Shown here piece after piece: positions 27,466 through 37,317 of a stretch of DNA of 64,000 nucleotides. The notes beneath the pieces were generated by a model that was not told the origin of the DNA, ran no database searches, and was given only the letters and a program-made list of their open reading frames with translations. Origin of the DNA: an uncultured Granulosicoccaceae bacterium (GTDB lineage Bacteria > Pseudomonadota > Gammaproteobacteria > Granulosicoccales > Granulosicoccaceae); NCBI GenBank assembly GCA_937957915.1, contig CALGNZ010000016.1, forward strand, positions 1 to 64,000, written 5' to 3'. Position 1 is the first letter of the stretch; the number at the start of each line of letters is the position of its first letter. A program made the translations under genes and the position numbers.

Positions 27466-27500
27466 TATAATACCCCCAGCTAAATCTGTCACGCTGACAG
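27466..27500 (+). promoter_or_regulatory. Candidate promoter and operator upstream of ETF-QO
   Basis: A perfect -10 hexamer TATAAT lies at 27466-27471; the -35 region is weak. Fifteen bases further on is the perfect dyad CTGTCA-CGC-TGACAG (27486-27500). That would place the dyad just after the transcription start, a usual operator position. It lies 77 bases before the ATG of the next gene. Confidence 0.4.
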
Positions 27501-27576
27501 TATTCGATAGCAACGCAGCGGAACTTCCGCTAGTCCCCCAACCCAGATTAACCTGGCCAGAATTGTAAACGAAATT

Positions 27577-29238
27577 ATGAGCACAGAAAGAGAATCGATG
27601 GATTTCGACGTGGTGATTGTCGGTGGCGGACCAGCCGGTCTCTCCACTGCCTGCCGGCTGATGCAGCTCGCGTCTGAAAAAGGCACCGAGCTCAGCGTGG
27701 TGGTACTCGAAAAAGGGTCAGAGATTGGTGCTCATATTCTGTCTGGTGCAGTTGTAGAGCCAACCGCGCTAACCGAGCTCTTCCCGGACTGGAGCAGCAA
27801 CGGCGCACCCCTAAAAACCGCAGTAGCCGGTGACGAGATGCATTTCTACCTCAGTGCAGAAAAATCCATCAAAGTGCCTAACTTTCTTATTCCCAAACCG
27901 ATGCACAACGACGGTAACTACATCGTCAGCCTTGGCAACCTTACACGCTGGCTCGGTGAGCAGGCGGAAGCTCTCGGCGTTGAGGTATTTCCCGGCTTTG
28001 CTGCAGCCGAAATTCTCTACCACGAAGACGGCAGCGTCGCTGGCGTCGCAACCGGTGATATGGGCATCAGTGCTGAAGGCGAACACAAAGACAGCTACGA
28101 ACCCGGCATGGAATTGCGCGCAAAATACACCGTTTTTGCAGAAGGTTGCCGCGGCCACCTCGGCAAGCAGCTGCTGGCTAAATTTAACCTCGACTCCGAC
28201 AGCAGTCCCCAGCATTACGGCATCGGCCTCAAAGAGCTGTGGAAGGTGGACAAAGATAAACACCAGCCCGGGTTAGTCGTTCACGGCGCTGGCTGGCCGC
28301 TTAGCCGCAGCGGCACCACCGGCGGTTCGTTCCTCTATCATCTGGAAGACCAACAGGTGGTGGTTGGATTGATTGTCGATCTGAACTACAGCAACCCTCA
28401 TTTGAGCCCATTCGACGAATTTCAGCAATTCAAACAACACGCCTCTATAAAGACAGTGCTGGAAGGCGGCGAGCGAATTTCCTATGGCGCCAGAGCGATC
28501 GCAAAGGGCGGCCTGAACTCTCTGCCAAAAATGAGCTTCCCTGGCGGACTGATTGTCGGCTGTGACGCAGGTACTTTGAATGATTCGAAAATAAAAGGCT
28601 CTCACACAGCCATGAAGAGCGGCATGGTGGCGGCCGAAACACTGTTTGCGGAATTCACATCGGACGCGGACAGCAGCAAGAAAGACCTGACCCAGTTTGC
28701 TACAGACTTTAAACAAAGCTGGGCCTACGATGAACTATATCGCTCGCGCAATTTTGGCCGTGCCCTCCACAAGTTTGGCACTTATCTCGGCGGCGCATTT
28801 ATCTTCATTGATCAAAACCTGCTTGGTGGAAAGATACCAGTTACGCTAAAGGATGAAACGCCTGACTACCTGACGCTAAAACCAGCTGCCAGCTGCGCCG
28901 AGATCGACTACCCAAAGCCGGACGGCAAAATTTCTTTTGACAAACCCAGTTCGGTTTTTCTGTCAAATACCAACCATGAAGAAGATCAACAGTGCCACCT
29001 GACACTTGCTGATGAAAGCATTCCGCTGGGTAAAAACCTGCCAGAGTGGAACGAACCCGCGCAACGTTACTGTCCGGCTGGTGTGTACGAAGTGGTTGAA
29101 AAGGACGGTGCACCGAAGTTCCAGATTAATGCGCAAAACTGCGTGCACTGCAAAACCTGTGATATCAAAGACCCCAGTCAGAACATCACCTGGGTAGTCC
29201 CCGAGGGCGGCGGCGGACCAAATTATCCAAATATGTAA
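27577..29238 (+). CDS. Electron transfer flavoprotein-ubiquinone oxidoreductase
   Basis: A 553-residue protein of full family length. It takes electrons from reduced ETF and passes them to ubiquinone at the cytoplasmic membrane, the last step of acyl-CoA dehydrogenation. The FAD motif is VDVVIVGGGPAGL-like (DVVIVGGGPAGLSTACRL, residues 10-27), followed by the ubiquinone-binding region around GAHILSGAVVEP. The C-terminal [4Fe-4S] cluster cysteines are Cys499 (RYCPAGVYE) and Cys522, Cys525, Cys528 (NCVHCKTCDIKDP). The protein ends in a glycine-rich tail as usual. ETF alpha and an acyl-CoA dehydrogenase, its expected partners, lie 32-36 kb to the right rather than next to it. Confidence 0.95.
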   Translation: MSTERESMDFDVVIVGGGPAGLSTACRLMQLASEKGTELSVVVLEKGSEIGAHILSGAVVEPTALTELFPDWSSNGAPLKTAVAGDEMHFYLSAEKSIKVPNFLIPKPMHNDGNYIVSLGNLTRWLGEQAEALGVEVFPGFAAAEILYHEDGSVAGVATGDMGISAEGEHKDSYEPGMELRAKYTVFAEGCRGHLGKQLLAKFNLDSDSSPQHYGIGLKELWKVDKDKHQPGLVVHGAGWPLSRSGTTGGSFLYHLEDQQVVVGLIVDLNYSNPHLSPFDEFQQFKQHASIKTVLEGGERISYGARAIAKGGLNSLPKMSFPGGLIVGCDAGTLNDSKIKGSHTAMKSGMVAAETLFAEFTSDADSSKKDLTQFATDFKQSWAYDELYRSRNFGRALHKFGTYLGGAFIFIDQNLLGGKIPVTLKDETPDYLTLKPAASCAEIDYPKPDGKISFDKPSSVFLSNTNHEEDQQCHLTLADESIPLGKNLPEWNEPAQRYCPAGVYEVVEKDGAPKFQINAQNCVHCKTCDIKDPSQNITWVVPEGGGGPNYPNM

Positions 29239-29334
29239 AGATCAGCCATGACAACAGCGCCTGCCGATCAAACCATCGGCGGGCACTGTATATAACACCA
29301 GTGGCTGTCGACCCGTAACACAAAGACCAACGCA

Positions 29335-29886
29335 TTGATCAGCCTGAACCGACGAACCACGAAAACACTCACCACCTTGGTCGTTTTGGCCAGCAGTATT
29401 GCAGGCGTTGGCAATGCCCGCGCGAATAGCCTTAACGATACAGATGCAGACAATCTTCGAACTCTATTATTGCTATCGGGAGTAGCGGTTGCCGGCTACC
29501 ATCGCGACGCTACAGGCTTACGACAGTTTGGTTCATCGGTGTTGCTGACGAGCGGGATAACACTTGCCGCAAAGGCTCTTGTAGATTCAGAACGGCCAAA
29601 CGGTCTGGATAATGACAGCTTTCCAAGCGGCCATGCAGCGACGGCTTTTTCCGGAGCAGGCTTTTTGCACCGTCGCTATGGCTGGAAGTACGGATTGCCG
29701 GCCTATCTTGTTGCGACTTCTGTCGCAATTAGCCGCGTTGAGAATAACCACCACCGAATTGTTGATGTTGCCGCCGGTAGTCTGATTGCCCTGCTTGTCA
29801 ATCAGCGCCTGGTGTCGACAGGGCCGACCCTCCAGGCGCGAATTTCAGCGACTAACCTGTCTGTCGCATTGCACTACCGTTTCTAA
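29335..29886 (+). CDS. PAP2-family phosphatase, exported
   Basis: A 183-residue protein starting at TTG 29335, with an N-terminal signal or anchor ending near ARANS. It carries the three acid-phosphatase motifs: Lys80-x6-Arg87-Pro88 (KALVDSERP), PSGH at 97-100 (FPSGHAATAFSG) and Ser133-Arg134-x5-His140 (SRVENNHHR). Such enzymes remove phosphate from phosphatidic acid, undecaprenyl pyrophosphate or lipid A on the periplasmic side. The gene is convergent with, and only five bases from, the end of the Wzc-type kinase gene. Recycling of the undecaprenyl carrier used in polysaccharide export is therefore an attractive but unproven role. Confidence 0.82.
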   Translation: MISLNRRTTKTLTTLVVLASSIAGVGNARANSLNDTDADNLRTLLLLSGVAVAGYHRDATGLRQFGSSVLLTSGITLAAKALVDSERPNGLDNDSFPSGHAATAFSGAGFLHRRYGWKYGLPAYLVATSVAISRVENNHHRIVDVAAGSLIALLVNQRLVSTGPTLQARISATNLSVALHYRF

Positions 29887-29891
29887 CCCAG

Positions 29892-32204
29892 TCAATCCGA
29901 CTCGTAGTTATACTGATAGCCGTAACTGTATCCGTATTGCCCGTACTTACTGTCTTTGTGGTTGTAACCATTAAGAATGACACCGGATAAATCGACTTTA
30001 TTAATTCTGAACGTCTTGGCTACTTCTTCAACCTCGTGAATAGCGGTTTGATTGTGGCGAACAACCATCAGGTTCATATCCGCATAGCGACCAATAATCA
30101 TTGCATCGGTCACCGCAAGTACCGGCGGTGTATCGAGCACAACCAGATCATAGTGCCTGGTCATTTCCTTCAGAAATTCGGGCAATCGGTCCTGCATTAA
30201 CAGCTCAGAGGGGTTCGGTGGTGCCTTGCCGCGTGACATGACCGACAACCCGCCACCTTGCTCGGAACTACCAATAGCCGAACTCGACGGAGAGTCCATA
30301 AGCTTGATACCTTCAAGTACAGCTTCGAGTTCCGGCTCTCTGGTTGCGACTGTCGCACCACTGGTAACTGACTGTTCACTAAGACTTTGCGCAGATGCCA
30401 AAGCAATCGGATGCACAACCTCTTCCAATGATGCGGCGCCTGCCAGATACTCGGAAAGTCCGGCAGTACCGCTGGCAATATCAAAAATCTGCCCCACAGT
30501 ACCCCGCCTCATGTCTGCATCAATCAACAGCACACGAGAGCCCGACTCTGCAGCAAGATAAGCCAGATTAGCAGACACGAATGACTTGCCAAGCGCCGGT
30601 GATGGACCGGTGACCGACACCACTCCCTTGCCATTTTCCAGCATTCCAAAATGTAAACTGGTGCGCAGACTTCGCAGCGCTTCCACAGTGAGCTCGGCCG
30701 GGTTATCACGCGACAATATGTAACCCTCAGGGCTCTGTTTTTCCTGACTGGCAGAAAAGGGAACGGTTGCATATACCGGCAGGCCGATTTTAGCGATATC
30801 TTCAGGAGTATCTACATTTCGCAACAGGAAGAATCGCATCAATACGATACCGCACCCCAGCATCATGCCGAGCATCGCACACATTAGCACCATCATTTTC
30901 TTATTAGGGCTGACAGCCTGCGGGTGCGACATAGCCTGATCAATAACTCTGACACTGCCGACGGTCGAAGCTTTTAACACATTCAGCTCCTGCTTTTTGT
31001 TCAGTAACTGCATGTATATTTGTTGATTCACTTCAACGTCACGGGTACGCCGCAGAATCTCCTGCTGTGTTTCGGGGAAAGATTGTACTGTTGCAGCCAG
31101 TGATCCCTTCTCGTCGAGCAACTTCCGACGCTTGTTTAACAGTGCTGTGTAACGAGGATGATCACGCGTGTACAAGCGGGACAGTTCGGTTTCCTCAAGG
31201 GAAAGTTCACTGATCTGAGTGTCAAGCACCACCATGCGCTCCAATACGGCCGCTGATTCAAGATCAAGATTAATGGATTCGTGCTTTAGTCGGTAATCAT
31301 TCAGCGTTGCTTCCGAAGTGGCCAGATCCTGTTGTACTTTCGGCATTTGGGTTCGCAGAAACTCCAGGCTGTTTTCAGCTTCTTCAGAACTGCGGCCAAT
31401 ATTTTGAGCAACGTAAGATCCGACCACTTCATCTACTATTCCACGTGCTACCCGCTGATCACTGTGTTGCATTGATACCTGTAAAAGGTTTGAATTACGC
31501 CCTTTTTCAGTTACTTTTAACGATCGTCTGACTGAGGTGATCGCATCAAGCAGACCAATTTTCCTCACCAGGAATTCAACACCTGCGGTTGCAGATATGG
31601 ATTCAACCAGGATCTTGAAATCCCCTTGCGAAGTTTGCACAGTTTCTCCAACAACACCGCTAAGTATTCTTCCATCGGGTAGTTCCACAGAGTACTCGCC
31701 AGCTGACCCGGCTTTTATCTGAAGTTCCTGACCAAGCAACTCTGCACTAGCGTTAATTGACTCAATGGAAATGGATTCATGCTGCCAGCCGTAAGGCGCC
31801 AGCCAACTCCAGTCAGGGCGCGTCACTCCAAGGCGTGAGACCAGGCCTCCCACCAAAGGCAGGCTTCGAGGAGCTGCCACGATATCAAGACCAATTGCCT
31901 CGACCGCCTTGCTGATTACCATCCGAGATCGAATTATCTCAATCTCGGTGATTGCCTCAGACTCACTAGACATTAAATTCGCAATGTCCTCTGAAAGCGT
32001 AATCCCGCTATTTTTTGTTTCAAGCTGAACAAGTGCATCAGCCATATATATTGGCGTCTTTGACAATGCCAGCAGTACACCAATGAGCGCACCTGCCAGG
32101 ACCAAAGCACCGATAAAAAACTTCTTAGACCAAATTAGCAGCGCAAGCGGAAGCAGTTCGGATTCATCATTATCGTTATTATTGATGTACTCGTTGTGTG
32201 TCAC
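29892..32204 (-). CDS. Polysaccharide co-polymerase/tyrosine autokinase (Wzc-like)
   Basis: A 770-residue protein. The N-terminal Wzz-type domain has TM1 near residues 27-50. A long coiled-coil periplasmic segment covers about 265-400, and TM2 lies near 435. The cytoplasmic BY-kinase domain has Walker A GPSPALGKSF (about 533-542), Walker A' LLIDADMRRG (about 560-569) and Walker B LVVLDTPP. The C-terminus is a tyrosine cluster, KYGQYGYSYGYQYNYESD, the autophosphorylation site. It controls chain length and export of a capsular or exopolysaccharide. Its GTG start overlaps the stop of the phosphatase gene upstream, so the order is Wza-, Wzb-, Wzc-like with coupled translation. Confidence 0.93.
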   Translation of the reverse strand: MTHNEYINNNDNDESELLPLALLIWSKKFFIGALVLAGALIGVLLALSKTPIYMADALVQLETKNSGITLSEDIANLMSSESEAITEIEIIRSRMVISKAVEAIGLDIVAAPRSLPLVGGLVSRLGVTRPDWSWLAPYGWQHESISIESINASAELLGQELQIKAGSAGEYSVELPDGRILSGVVGETVQTSQGDFKILVESISATAGVEFLVRKIGLLDAITSVRRSLKVTEKGRNSNLLQVSMQHSDQRVARGIVDEVVGSYVAQNIGRSSEEAENSLEFLRTQMPKVQQDLATSEATLNDYRLKHESINLDLESAAVLERMVVLDTQISELSLEETELSRLYTRDHPRYTALLNKRRKLLDEKGSLAATVQSFPETQQEILRRTRDVEVNQQIYMQLLNKKQELNVLKASTVGSVRVIDQAMSHPQAVSPNKKMMVLMCAMLGMMLGCGIVLMRFFLLRNVDTPEDIAKIGLPVYATVPFSASQEKQSPEGYILSRDNPAELTVEALRSLRTSLHFGMLENGKGVVSVTGPSPALGKSFVSANLAYLAAESGSRVLLIDADMRRGTVGQIFDIASGTAGLSEYLAGAASLEEVVHPIALASAQSLSEQSVTSGATVATREPELEAVLEGIKLMDSPSSSAIGSSEQGGGLSVMSRGKAPPNPSELLMQDRLPEFLKEMTRHYDLVVLDTPPVLAVTDAMIIGRYADMNLMVVRHNQTAIHEVEEVAKTFRINKVDLSGVILNGYNHKDSKYGQYGYSYGYQYNYESD

Positions 32205-32644
32205 TTGGAATCGTCCAGTTTATCTGCCCATTGCCGGGCATGGTTTTGTAATTGGGCGAACACTGCATCATAGATCGACCGAGAACGTCTGTACGGATCG
32301 GGAATTTCTGTCTCACCACCCCATTTTCCGAACAACATGACCTTGCCTTGCGCGTAGGGCACCATGGCGTGAATATCTCGAAGGTGCGCTGTTTCCATTG
32401 CAAGGACCAGGTCATGCTGCATTACCAGCTCAGGCGTCAGGCGAGTGGTAGTATGCGTTGTAATATCGAGACCGTTTTCAGCAGCAACTTCTGTTGCGAC
32501 ACTGCAGGCAGGTTTATCTTTGCGGGCCATTAGTCCGGCTGAAGACACACGGACCTTTGGTAAAAAATCTGCCAGTAAAAAGTGACCGGTAGGCGACCGG
32601 CACAAATTGCCAACGCAAACTACAAGAATTGAGCTGACTTTCAT
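32201..32644 (-). CDS. Low-molecular-weight protein-tyrosine phosphatase (Wzb-like)
   Basis: A 147-residue phosphatase with the P-loop CVGNLCRS (Cys10, Arg16) near the N-terminus and the general acid Asp116 in EIPDPYRRS. It should dephosphorylate the tyrosine cluster of the kinase encoded directly downstream, as Wzb does for Wzc, so that polymerisation can cycle. Its start codon overlaps the stop of the export protein gene (ATGA), and its stop overlaps the kinase start. All three are therefore one operon on the minus strand. Length and motifs are normal. Confidence 0.94.
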   Translation of the reverse strand: MKVSSILVVCVGNLCRSPTGHFLLADFLPKVRVSSAGLMARKDKPACSVATEVAAENGLDITTHTTTRLTPELVMQHDLVLAMETAHLRDIHAMVPYAQGKVMLFGKWGGETEIPDPYRRSRSIYDAVFAQLQNHARQWADKLDDSK

Positions 32645-33504
32645 CAGAGTCTGTCGTCCAGAATCAGCAACGTATTCAACGCAGCAAGTGACGGTACGAT
32701 CTTACTGATAATGCGCCCCCAGCGCGCCGCTGGAGCCGCAGTGATGTACACAACATCCTGAGCTTGCAAATTGAATCGGGTTCCCCACAAGAACGCCGCT
32801 GGTGATTTGGCGTTTAACTTAAAAACATCCACATCTCTGGTCTGAGTATTGGTGCGAAATACAAAAATTCCGCTGGCATTGGCGTTGGGTTTCTCAATAC
32901 CACCACTGCGCGCTACTGCATCAGTCAAACTCATTCGTGACATACCGAGCACTAACGGGCCAGGTTGTGCTATTTCGCCAAGTACATATACCTTGTTGTT
33001 TTCGCGGAAGTGCGCCACTGAAACATCTACCTGTGGCTCGGGAATTATTTTTTTCAATCCGTCTGTGATCAATTCGCGGACCTCAGAAACAGTTTTGTCT
33101 TTAACGCTAAGCTTGCCGATATAGGGATAGAAAATTGTTCCATCACCATGCACCCGGCTACCGGCTTCCGCCGGTGTTCGATTTGGGCCCGCAGGAATAG
33201 TTAATTGCGGATGCTCCCAGACGACGATGCTCAATACGTCTCCCGGACCGATAAGATAGTCCCAGTTTTCGGGACATATACCGGCAGCACAACCGATATT
33301 ACCTTTTACATTGGTGAGGCTGAGCGATTCGATCAGACTCGGTCCAATATCACGAATTCTGACATTGCCGGAAACGTCACGGCGCAATTTGGACTCATCC
33401 AAACCGCCAGTCTGAGGCATTATGGTACAGGCCTGCAGCATCGCTAATCCTGCGATTAGAGAAAGCAACCTCTGAAAATTCACCAGATAAACTTGGCCGA
33501 GCAT
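32644..33504 (-). CDS. Outer-membrane polysaccharide export lipoprotein (Wza/OPX-like)
   Basis: A 286-residue protein with a lipoprotein signal ending in the lipobox LQAC (Cys26); a GTG seven codons in would give a shorter signal. The Poly_export domain follows (WDYLIGPGDVLSIVVWEHPQ to PQVDVSVAHF), then a SLBB domain (KVYVLGEIAQPGPLVLG; LTDAVARSGGIEKPN). The C-terminal stretch SKIVPSLAALNTLLIL is hydrophobic and could form the outer-membrane helix ring. It provides the exit pore for the polysaccharide and is the first gene of the three-gene export operon. The 256 bases upstream should hold the operon promoter. Confidence 0.92.
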   Translation of the reverse strand: MLGQVYLVNFQRLLSLIAGLAMLQACTIMPQTGGLDESKLRRDVSGNVRIRDIGPSLIESLSLTNVKGNIGCAAGICPENWDYLIGPGDVLSIVVWEHPQLTIPAGPNRTPAEAGSRVHGDGTIFYPYIGKLSVKDKTVSEVRELITDGLKKIIPEPQVDVSVAHFRENNKVYVLGEIAQPGPLVLGMSRMSLTDAVARSGGIEKPNANASGIFVFRTNTQTRDVDVFKLNAKSPAAFLWGTRFNLQAQDVVYITAAPAARWGRIISKIVPSLAALNTLLILDDRL

Positions 33505-33760
33505 TTATTATTTTTTTCCTGGTTTGATGGCAACCGTAACAATGGCTGCCTGGGCGGTGTCTGGTATCTCTATCGAAACACTGTCCGATATAGCAAAGTC
33601 CATGCTCAGAGAAAAAAAGAAAACGTAGTGTCAATACTTAGTCTCCTGCGATATCGAATCAAAATGATCCGATTATTCGCAGGTGACCAATGAGCGAGCA
33701 AAGCCAATACAACTCAATTTCACTCGCGGGGCATCTCCTCGCACTAAGCGTGAGTGAAAA
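33505..33760. promoter_or_regulatory. Leader of the export operon and end of the UDP-xylose synthase gene
   Basis: An imperfect 11-bp inverted repeat (TTTCACTCGCG at 33718-33728 against CGTGAGTGAAA at 33749-33759, one mismatch) lies directly after the stop of the epimerase/decarboxylase gene. It may end or attenuate that transcript before the export operon; there is no U-tract. The rest should contain the wza-type promoter; I see no RfaH-type ops element. Confidence 0.35.
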
Positions 33761-34771
33761 TCAGGCTGCCTGTTGCAATTTTTGCGCATCGAGAAACTGC
33801 TTAAAATACGCAATCGTGCGATCCAGCCCCTCGTTCAGTTCTATGGTTGGCTGCCAGTCAAGTTTCTCTCGAGCAAGCGAAATATCAGGCTTTCTCTGCG
33901 TTGGATCGTTGGTCGGTAACGGGCGATAAACCAGTTCGGAACTGCTCGGGATCTTCGACTGAACCAACTCTGCCAACTGCAGCATGGTAAATTCGGCCGG
34001 GTTTCCGATATTCACAGGGCCTATAAAGTCGTCGTCCGAATTCATCATCCGAATGATTGCCTCGACCAAATCGTCGGCGAAACAGAAAGAACGGGTTTGG
34101 CTGCCATCGCCAAAAAGAGTGATCGGTTCACCCAACAGTGCCTGAACAATAAAGTTCGACACGACCCTGCCATCATTGGGATGCATTCTGGGCCCGTAGG
34201 TGTTAAAGATTCGCACTACTTTGGTTTTGACGTTGTGCTGGCGGTGATAATCAAAGAACAATGTTTCTGCACACCGTTTGCCTTCGTCATAGCAGGAACG
34301 TGGACCAATCGGGTTGACGTTGCCCCAGTAACTTTCAACCTGCGGATGCACCACCGGGTCTCCATAGACCTCACTGGTCGACGCTTGCAGAATTTTCGCA
34401 CCTGTGCGCTTGGCAAGGCCAAGCAGGTTGATCGCACCATGCACACTGGTTTTGGTTGTCTGAACCGGGTCGTGCTGATAATGCACGGGTGACGCCGGAC
34501 AGGCCATGTTGTAAATTTCGTCAACCTCGAGGTACAGAGGAAAGGTTACATCATGACGAATGAATTCGAAGCACGGATTGTCCAGCAAGTGCAGTATGTT
34601 CTGTCTGGTGCTGGAGTAAAAGTTATCAACACAGATAACCTCGTGCCCCTGCGCCAAAAGACGGTCGCAAATGTGTGAGCCAAGGAATCCAGCACCGCCA
34701 GTAACAAGTATTCTCTTAGCACGTTGACGAATCACATCCGCATCAATTGCGAGCGTGGAATTAATTGACAT
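33761..34771 (-). CDS. UDP-glucuronate decarboxylase (UDP-xylose synthase)
   Basis: A 336-residue extended SDR enzyme. The NAD site is [17 protein letters not shown] (Gly25-Gly31). The catalytic residues are Tyr161 and Lys165 (YDEGKR), with TSEVYGDP around residue 132. [20 protein letters not shown] and [14 protein letters not shown] are diagnostic of UXS rather than of a plain 4-epimerase. It converts UDP-glucuronate to UDP-xylose in the cytoplasm and so supplies xylose, or a xylose-derived sugar, for the polysaccharide made by this locus. It reads in the same direction as the export operon 256 bases downstream. Confidence 0.92.
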   Translation of the reverse strand: MSINSTLAIDADVIRQRAKRILVTGGAGFLGSHICDRLLAQGHEVICVDNFYSSTRQNILHLLDNPCFEFIRHDVTFPLYLEVDEIYNMACPASPVHYQHDPVQTTKTSVHGAINLLGLAKRTGAKILQASTSEVYGDPVVHPQVESYWGNVNPIGPRSCYDEGKRCAETLFFDYHRQHNVKTKVVRIFNTYGPRMHPNDGRVVSNFIVQALLGEPITLFGDGSQTRSFCFADDLVEAIIRMMNSDDDFIGPVNIGNPAEFTMLQLAELVQSKIPSSSELVYRPLPTNDPTQRKPDISLAREKLDWQPTIELNEGLDRTIAYFKQFLDAQKLQQAA

Positions 34772-34986
34772 CAGCTATCCCGGTAGATCAGAGGGCAATG
34801 GTGTCCGCAAAGGCTATACCAACTTTTCGATCCGCTCACCAAAGCCCACCTTGAAACACTCGCCGGGAAGGTAAAACGTGACCAACTCTGTATTGCGAAA
34901 ATTCTGCCATTTGCACATAGCAGTAATAGCCTGCTTCTTGCTCCAGTGTGCAATCTGAATTCTTCTAATACTCCTACGGACAGCCC

Positions 34987-37152
34987 ATGATAGACCGGGT
35001 CATAGCGCGCTTCCTTGGCGCAGCTTTTATAATTTCAAGCGCATCAACTGGCATTGCTCAGGCCGAGACTCTACAGATACCACTGACAGGTATCGGCACT
35101 GTGCAGTCGTCGGACCAGCTGGATATCAACCCTCCTCTGCTCAGCAGCGGCGATGTTGAATTAGGTCAACAGAGCGTACAAACATTTGACATAACCCATA
35201 TAGGGGGCGCCAATCAGCTTCCGATAGATATTTACTCGGTGAACGTTGAAGGAAACGACGCTTTTGAGTTTGTTGTTGACAATGCAAACTCAGTGTCAAT
35301 TGCACCCGATGAGAAAATACAACTGACCGTAACCTTTGCGCCTGCCACACTGGGCGAAAAGACAGCATTCCTGCGTATCGAACATAGCGCACCGAGTTCG
35401 CCTCACCTGATTTTACTGACAGGTAAAGCGATTGATGTACCCACCAGCCAGCTCGCGCTGTCTACAACTGAAATCGATTTCGGCACGGTCAACACCAATA
35501 CACCAACATCCAAAGTCATTACCTTGACGAATATGGGTGAAACGGATTATCCACCGGTCAATGTGTATAGCATTATATCCTCAGGCACAGACCCGGATGC
35601 CTTTACCACTGATTTCGCCAACGCAATAACGATTCTGCCCGGACAATCAAAAAACATAAAAATCACCATTAACGCTCAGCTGGCAGGTAACAAAGAAGCA
35701 AAAATTCTTATTGATCACGATGGCGAAAATCCACAGCTGAAAACCGACGTCAAAGCCACAGTCGTCATACCACCAGACCCGGTTGATGACGATGACAACA
35801 ATGGTGGTGGTGGTGTTGATCCTGAGTTTCTGCAAACCAAGCTTAATGGTGTGTCACCTGACAAGCCCACCTCACTGCAGTTTGGACCTGACGGCAAACT
35901 GTATGTTGCCGAACGCGACGGCTACATAAACCAGTACACGGTCCAGAGAACCGGAAAAAATACCTACACCGCTACCCAGAGCAACAAAATTGACCTGATA
36001 CAGAAAATCATTAATCACGATGACGACGGTTCGGTGAACAACTCGGTCAACGGCAGACTCCTTACCGGCCTCCTCGTCACCGGTACTCCGGCAAACCCGA
36101 TAATCTACGCGTCATCAGCTGATCCGCGTATGGCGGCCGGACCCTCCGGAAAGGATGCAAACCTGGATACTAACTCCGTTATTCTTTCAAAATTGACGCT
36201 AAACGGAAATACCTGGAGCAAACAGGATCTGGTACGAGGGCTGCCACGTTCAGAAGAGAACCATCAGGGTAACGGTCTGGCGCTAAGCGGCTCCACTTTG
36301 TATCTGGCTATGGGTGGTCACACCAACATGGGCGCTCCTTCCAACAACTTTGCCAGGTTGCCCGAATACGCACTCAGTGCTGCGATTATTGAGATTGACC
36401 TGAATCAAATAGGTAATAACACGTACGACCTGCCAACTCTTGATGACGAGGACAGAGGTGGCGGCAATGATCAGAACGACCCTTTCGGTGGAAACAACGG
36501 CAAGAATATGGCTATTCTTGAAGCCAATGGTCCTGTATCTATTTACTCTCCGGGTTTTAGAAATGCATACGATATAGTCATTACTCAATCGGGGCGAATG
36601 TACACAGTGGACAACGGTCCAAACAATGACTGGGGTGGCGAACCCCCTGGCAGCTGCCTGAATACCTATACCGATGGCGGGAGTACTTACAGAGACGGGC
36701 TTCACTATATTACCGGCAAAGGCTACTACGGCGGCCACCCGAATCCAACCAGGGGCAGCAAGGCCAATACCTTCAACAACAGCAATCCACAATCTCCTAT
36801 AGAAGGGAATGCCAATCCTGAAGAATGCACTTACAAAGTTCCCGGACACACTGACGGCGCACTGCATATATTCAACGCGTCCACTAATGGATTAGCTGAA
36901 TATTCAGCCAGTAACTTCGGCGGCTCAATGAAGGGAGACCTGCTCGCAGCGAGCTTCGACCAATCCGTTTACCGTGTGCAGTTAAATAACTCCGGCACAC
37001 AGCTGACCGGAATCGACAAATACTTTACCAATCTTGGCACCCCACTGGACGTAATCGCTCAGGGCGACGGCGATCAGTTTCCCGGGACCGTGTGGATCGC
37101 GGACTATAGCCAGGGAGCTATACACGTATATGAACCGGTTGATTATCCATAG
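34987..37152 (+). CDS. Exported choice-of-anchor-D / sugar dehydrogenase-like beta-propeller protein
   Basis: A 721-residue protein with a signal peptide (cleavage near IAQAE, residue 26). Two Ig-like 'choice-of-anchor D' (ASPM/Hydin-type) domains lie at about 45-150 and 155-260 (DVELGQQSVQTFDITHIGG; EIDFGTVNTNTPTSKVITLT). A short Asp/Gly linker (DPVDDDDNNGGGG) leads to a C-terminal six-bladed propeller of the soluble glucose/sorbosone dehydrogenase type, beginning PTSLQFGPDGKLYVAERDG. The propeller has LRGLPRSEENHQGNGLA-like (RGLPRSEENHQGNGLAL) and YTVDNGPNNDWGG segments. Enzymes of this fold oxidise sugars with PQQ, but many relatives are non-enzymatic. No C-terminal sorting tail is seen. 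The pentaheme lipoprotein gene follows after 165 bases on the same strand and could accept electrons. Confidence 0.8.
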   Translation: MIDRVIARFLGAAFIISSASTGIAQAETLQIPLTGIGTVQSSDQLDINPPLLSSGDVELGQQSVQTFDITHIGGANQLPIDIYSVNVEGNDAFEFVVDNANSVSIAPDEKIQLTVTFAPATLGEKTAFLRIEHSAPSSPHLILLTGKAIDVPTSQLALSTTEIDFGTVNTNTPTSKVITLTNMGETDYPPVNVYSIISSGTDPDAFTTDFANAITILPGQSKNIKITINAQLAGNKEAKILIDHDGENPQLKTDVKATVVIPPDPVDDDDNNGGGGVDPEFLQTKLNGVSPDKPTSLQFGPDGKLYVAERDGYINQYTVQRTGKNTYTATQSNKIDLIQKIINHDDDGSVNNSVNGRLLTGLLVTGTPANPIIYASSADPRMAAGPSGKDANLDTNSVILSKLTLNGNTWSKQDLVRGLPRSEENHQGNGLALSGSTLYLAMGGHTNMGAPSNNFARLPEYALSAAIIEIDLNQIGNNTYDLPTLDDEDRGGGNDQNDPFGGNNGKNMAILEANGPVSIYSPGFRNAYDIVITQSGRMYTVDNGPNNDWGGEPPGSCLNTYTDGGSTYRDGLHYITGKGYYGGHPNPTRGSKANTFNNSNPQSPIEGNANPEECTYKVPGHTDGALHIFNASTNGLAEYSASNFGGSMKGDLLAASFDQSVYRVQLNNSGTQLTGIDKYFTNLGTPLDVIAQGDGDQFPGTVWIADYSQGAIHVYEPVDYP

Positions 37153-37317
37153 TTAGTGGGACGTCGCTACGGCTGTACATTCAGTATGGATGTGTGGATG
37201 TTCTGAATTGAGAGAGTCGTCCCACGTATATCGGCAAAATTAAATTTTCGGCGCCATGCACCGCTAACGGCCAGACGAATCGATCAAGATCCTATTCCAG
37301 TAACTACGGTTTGCCTA

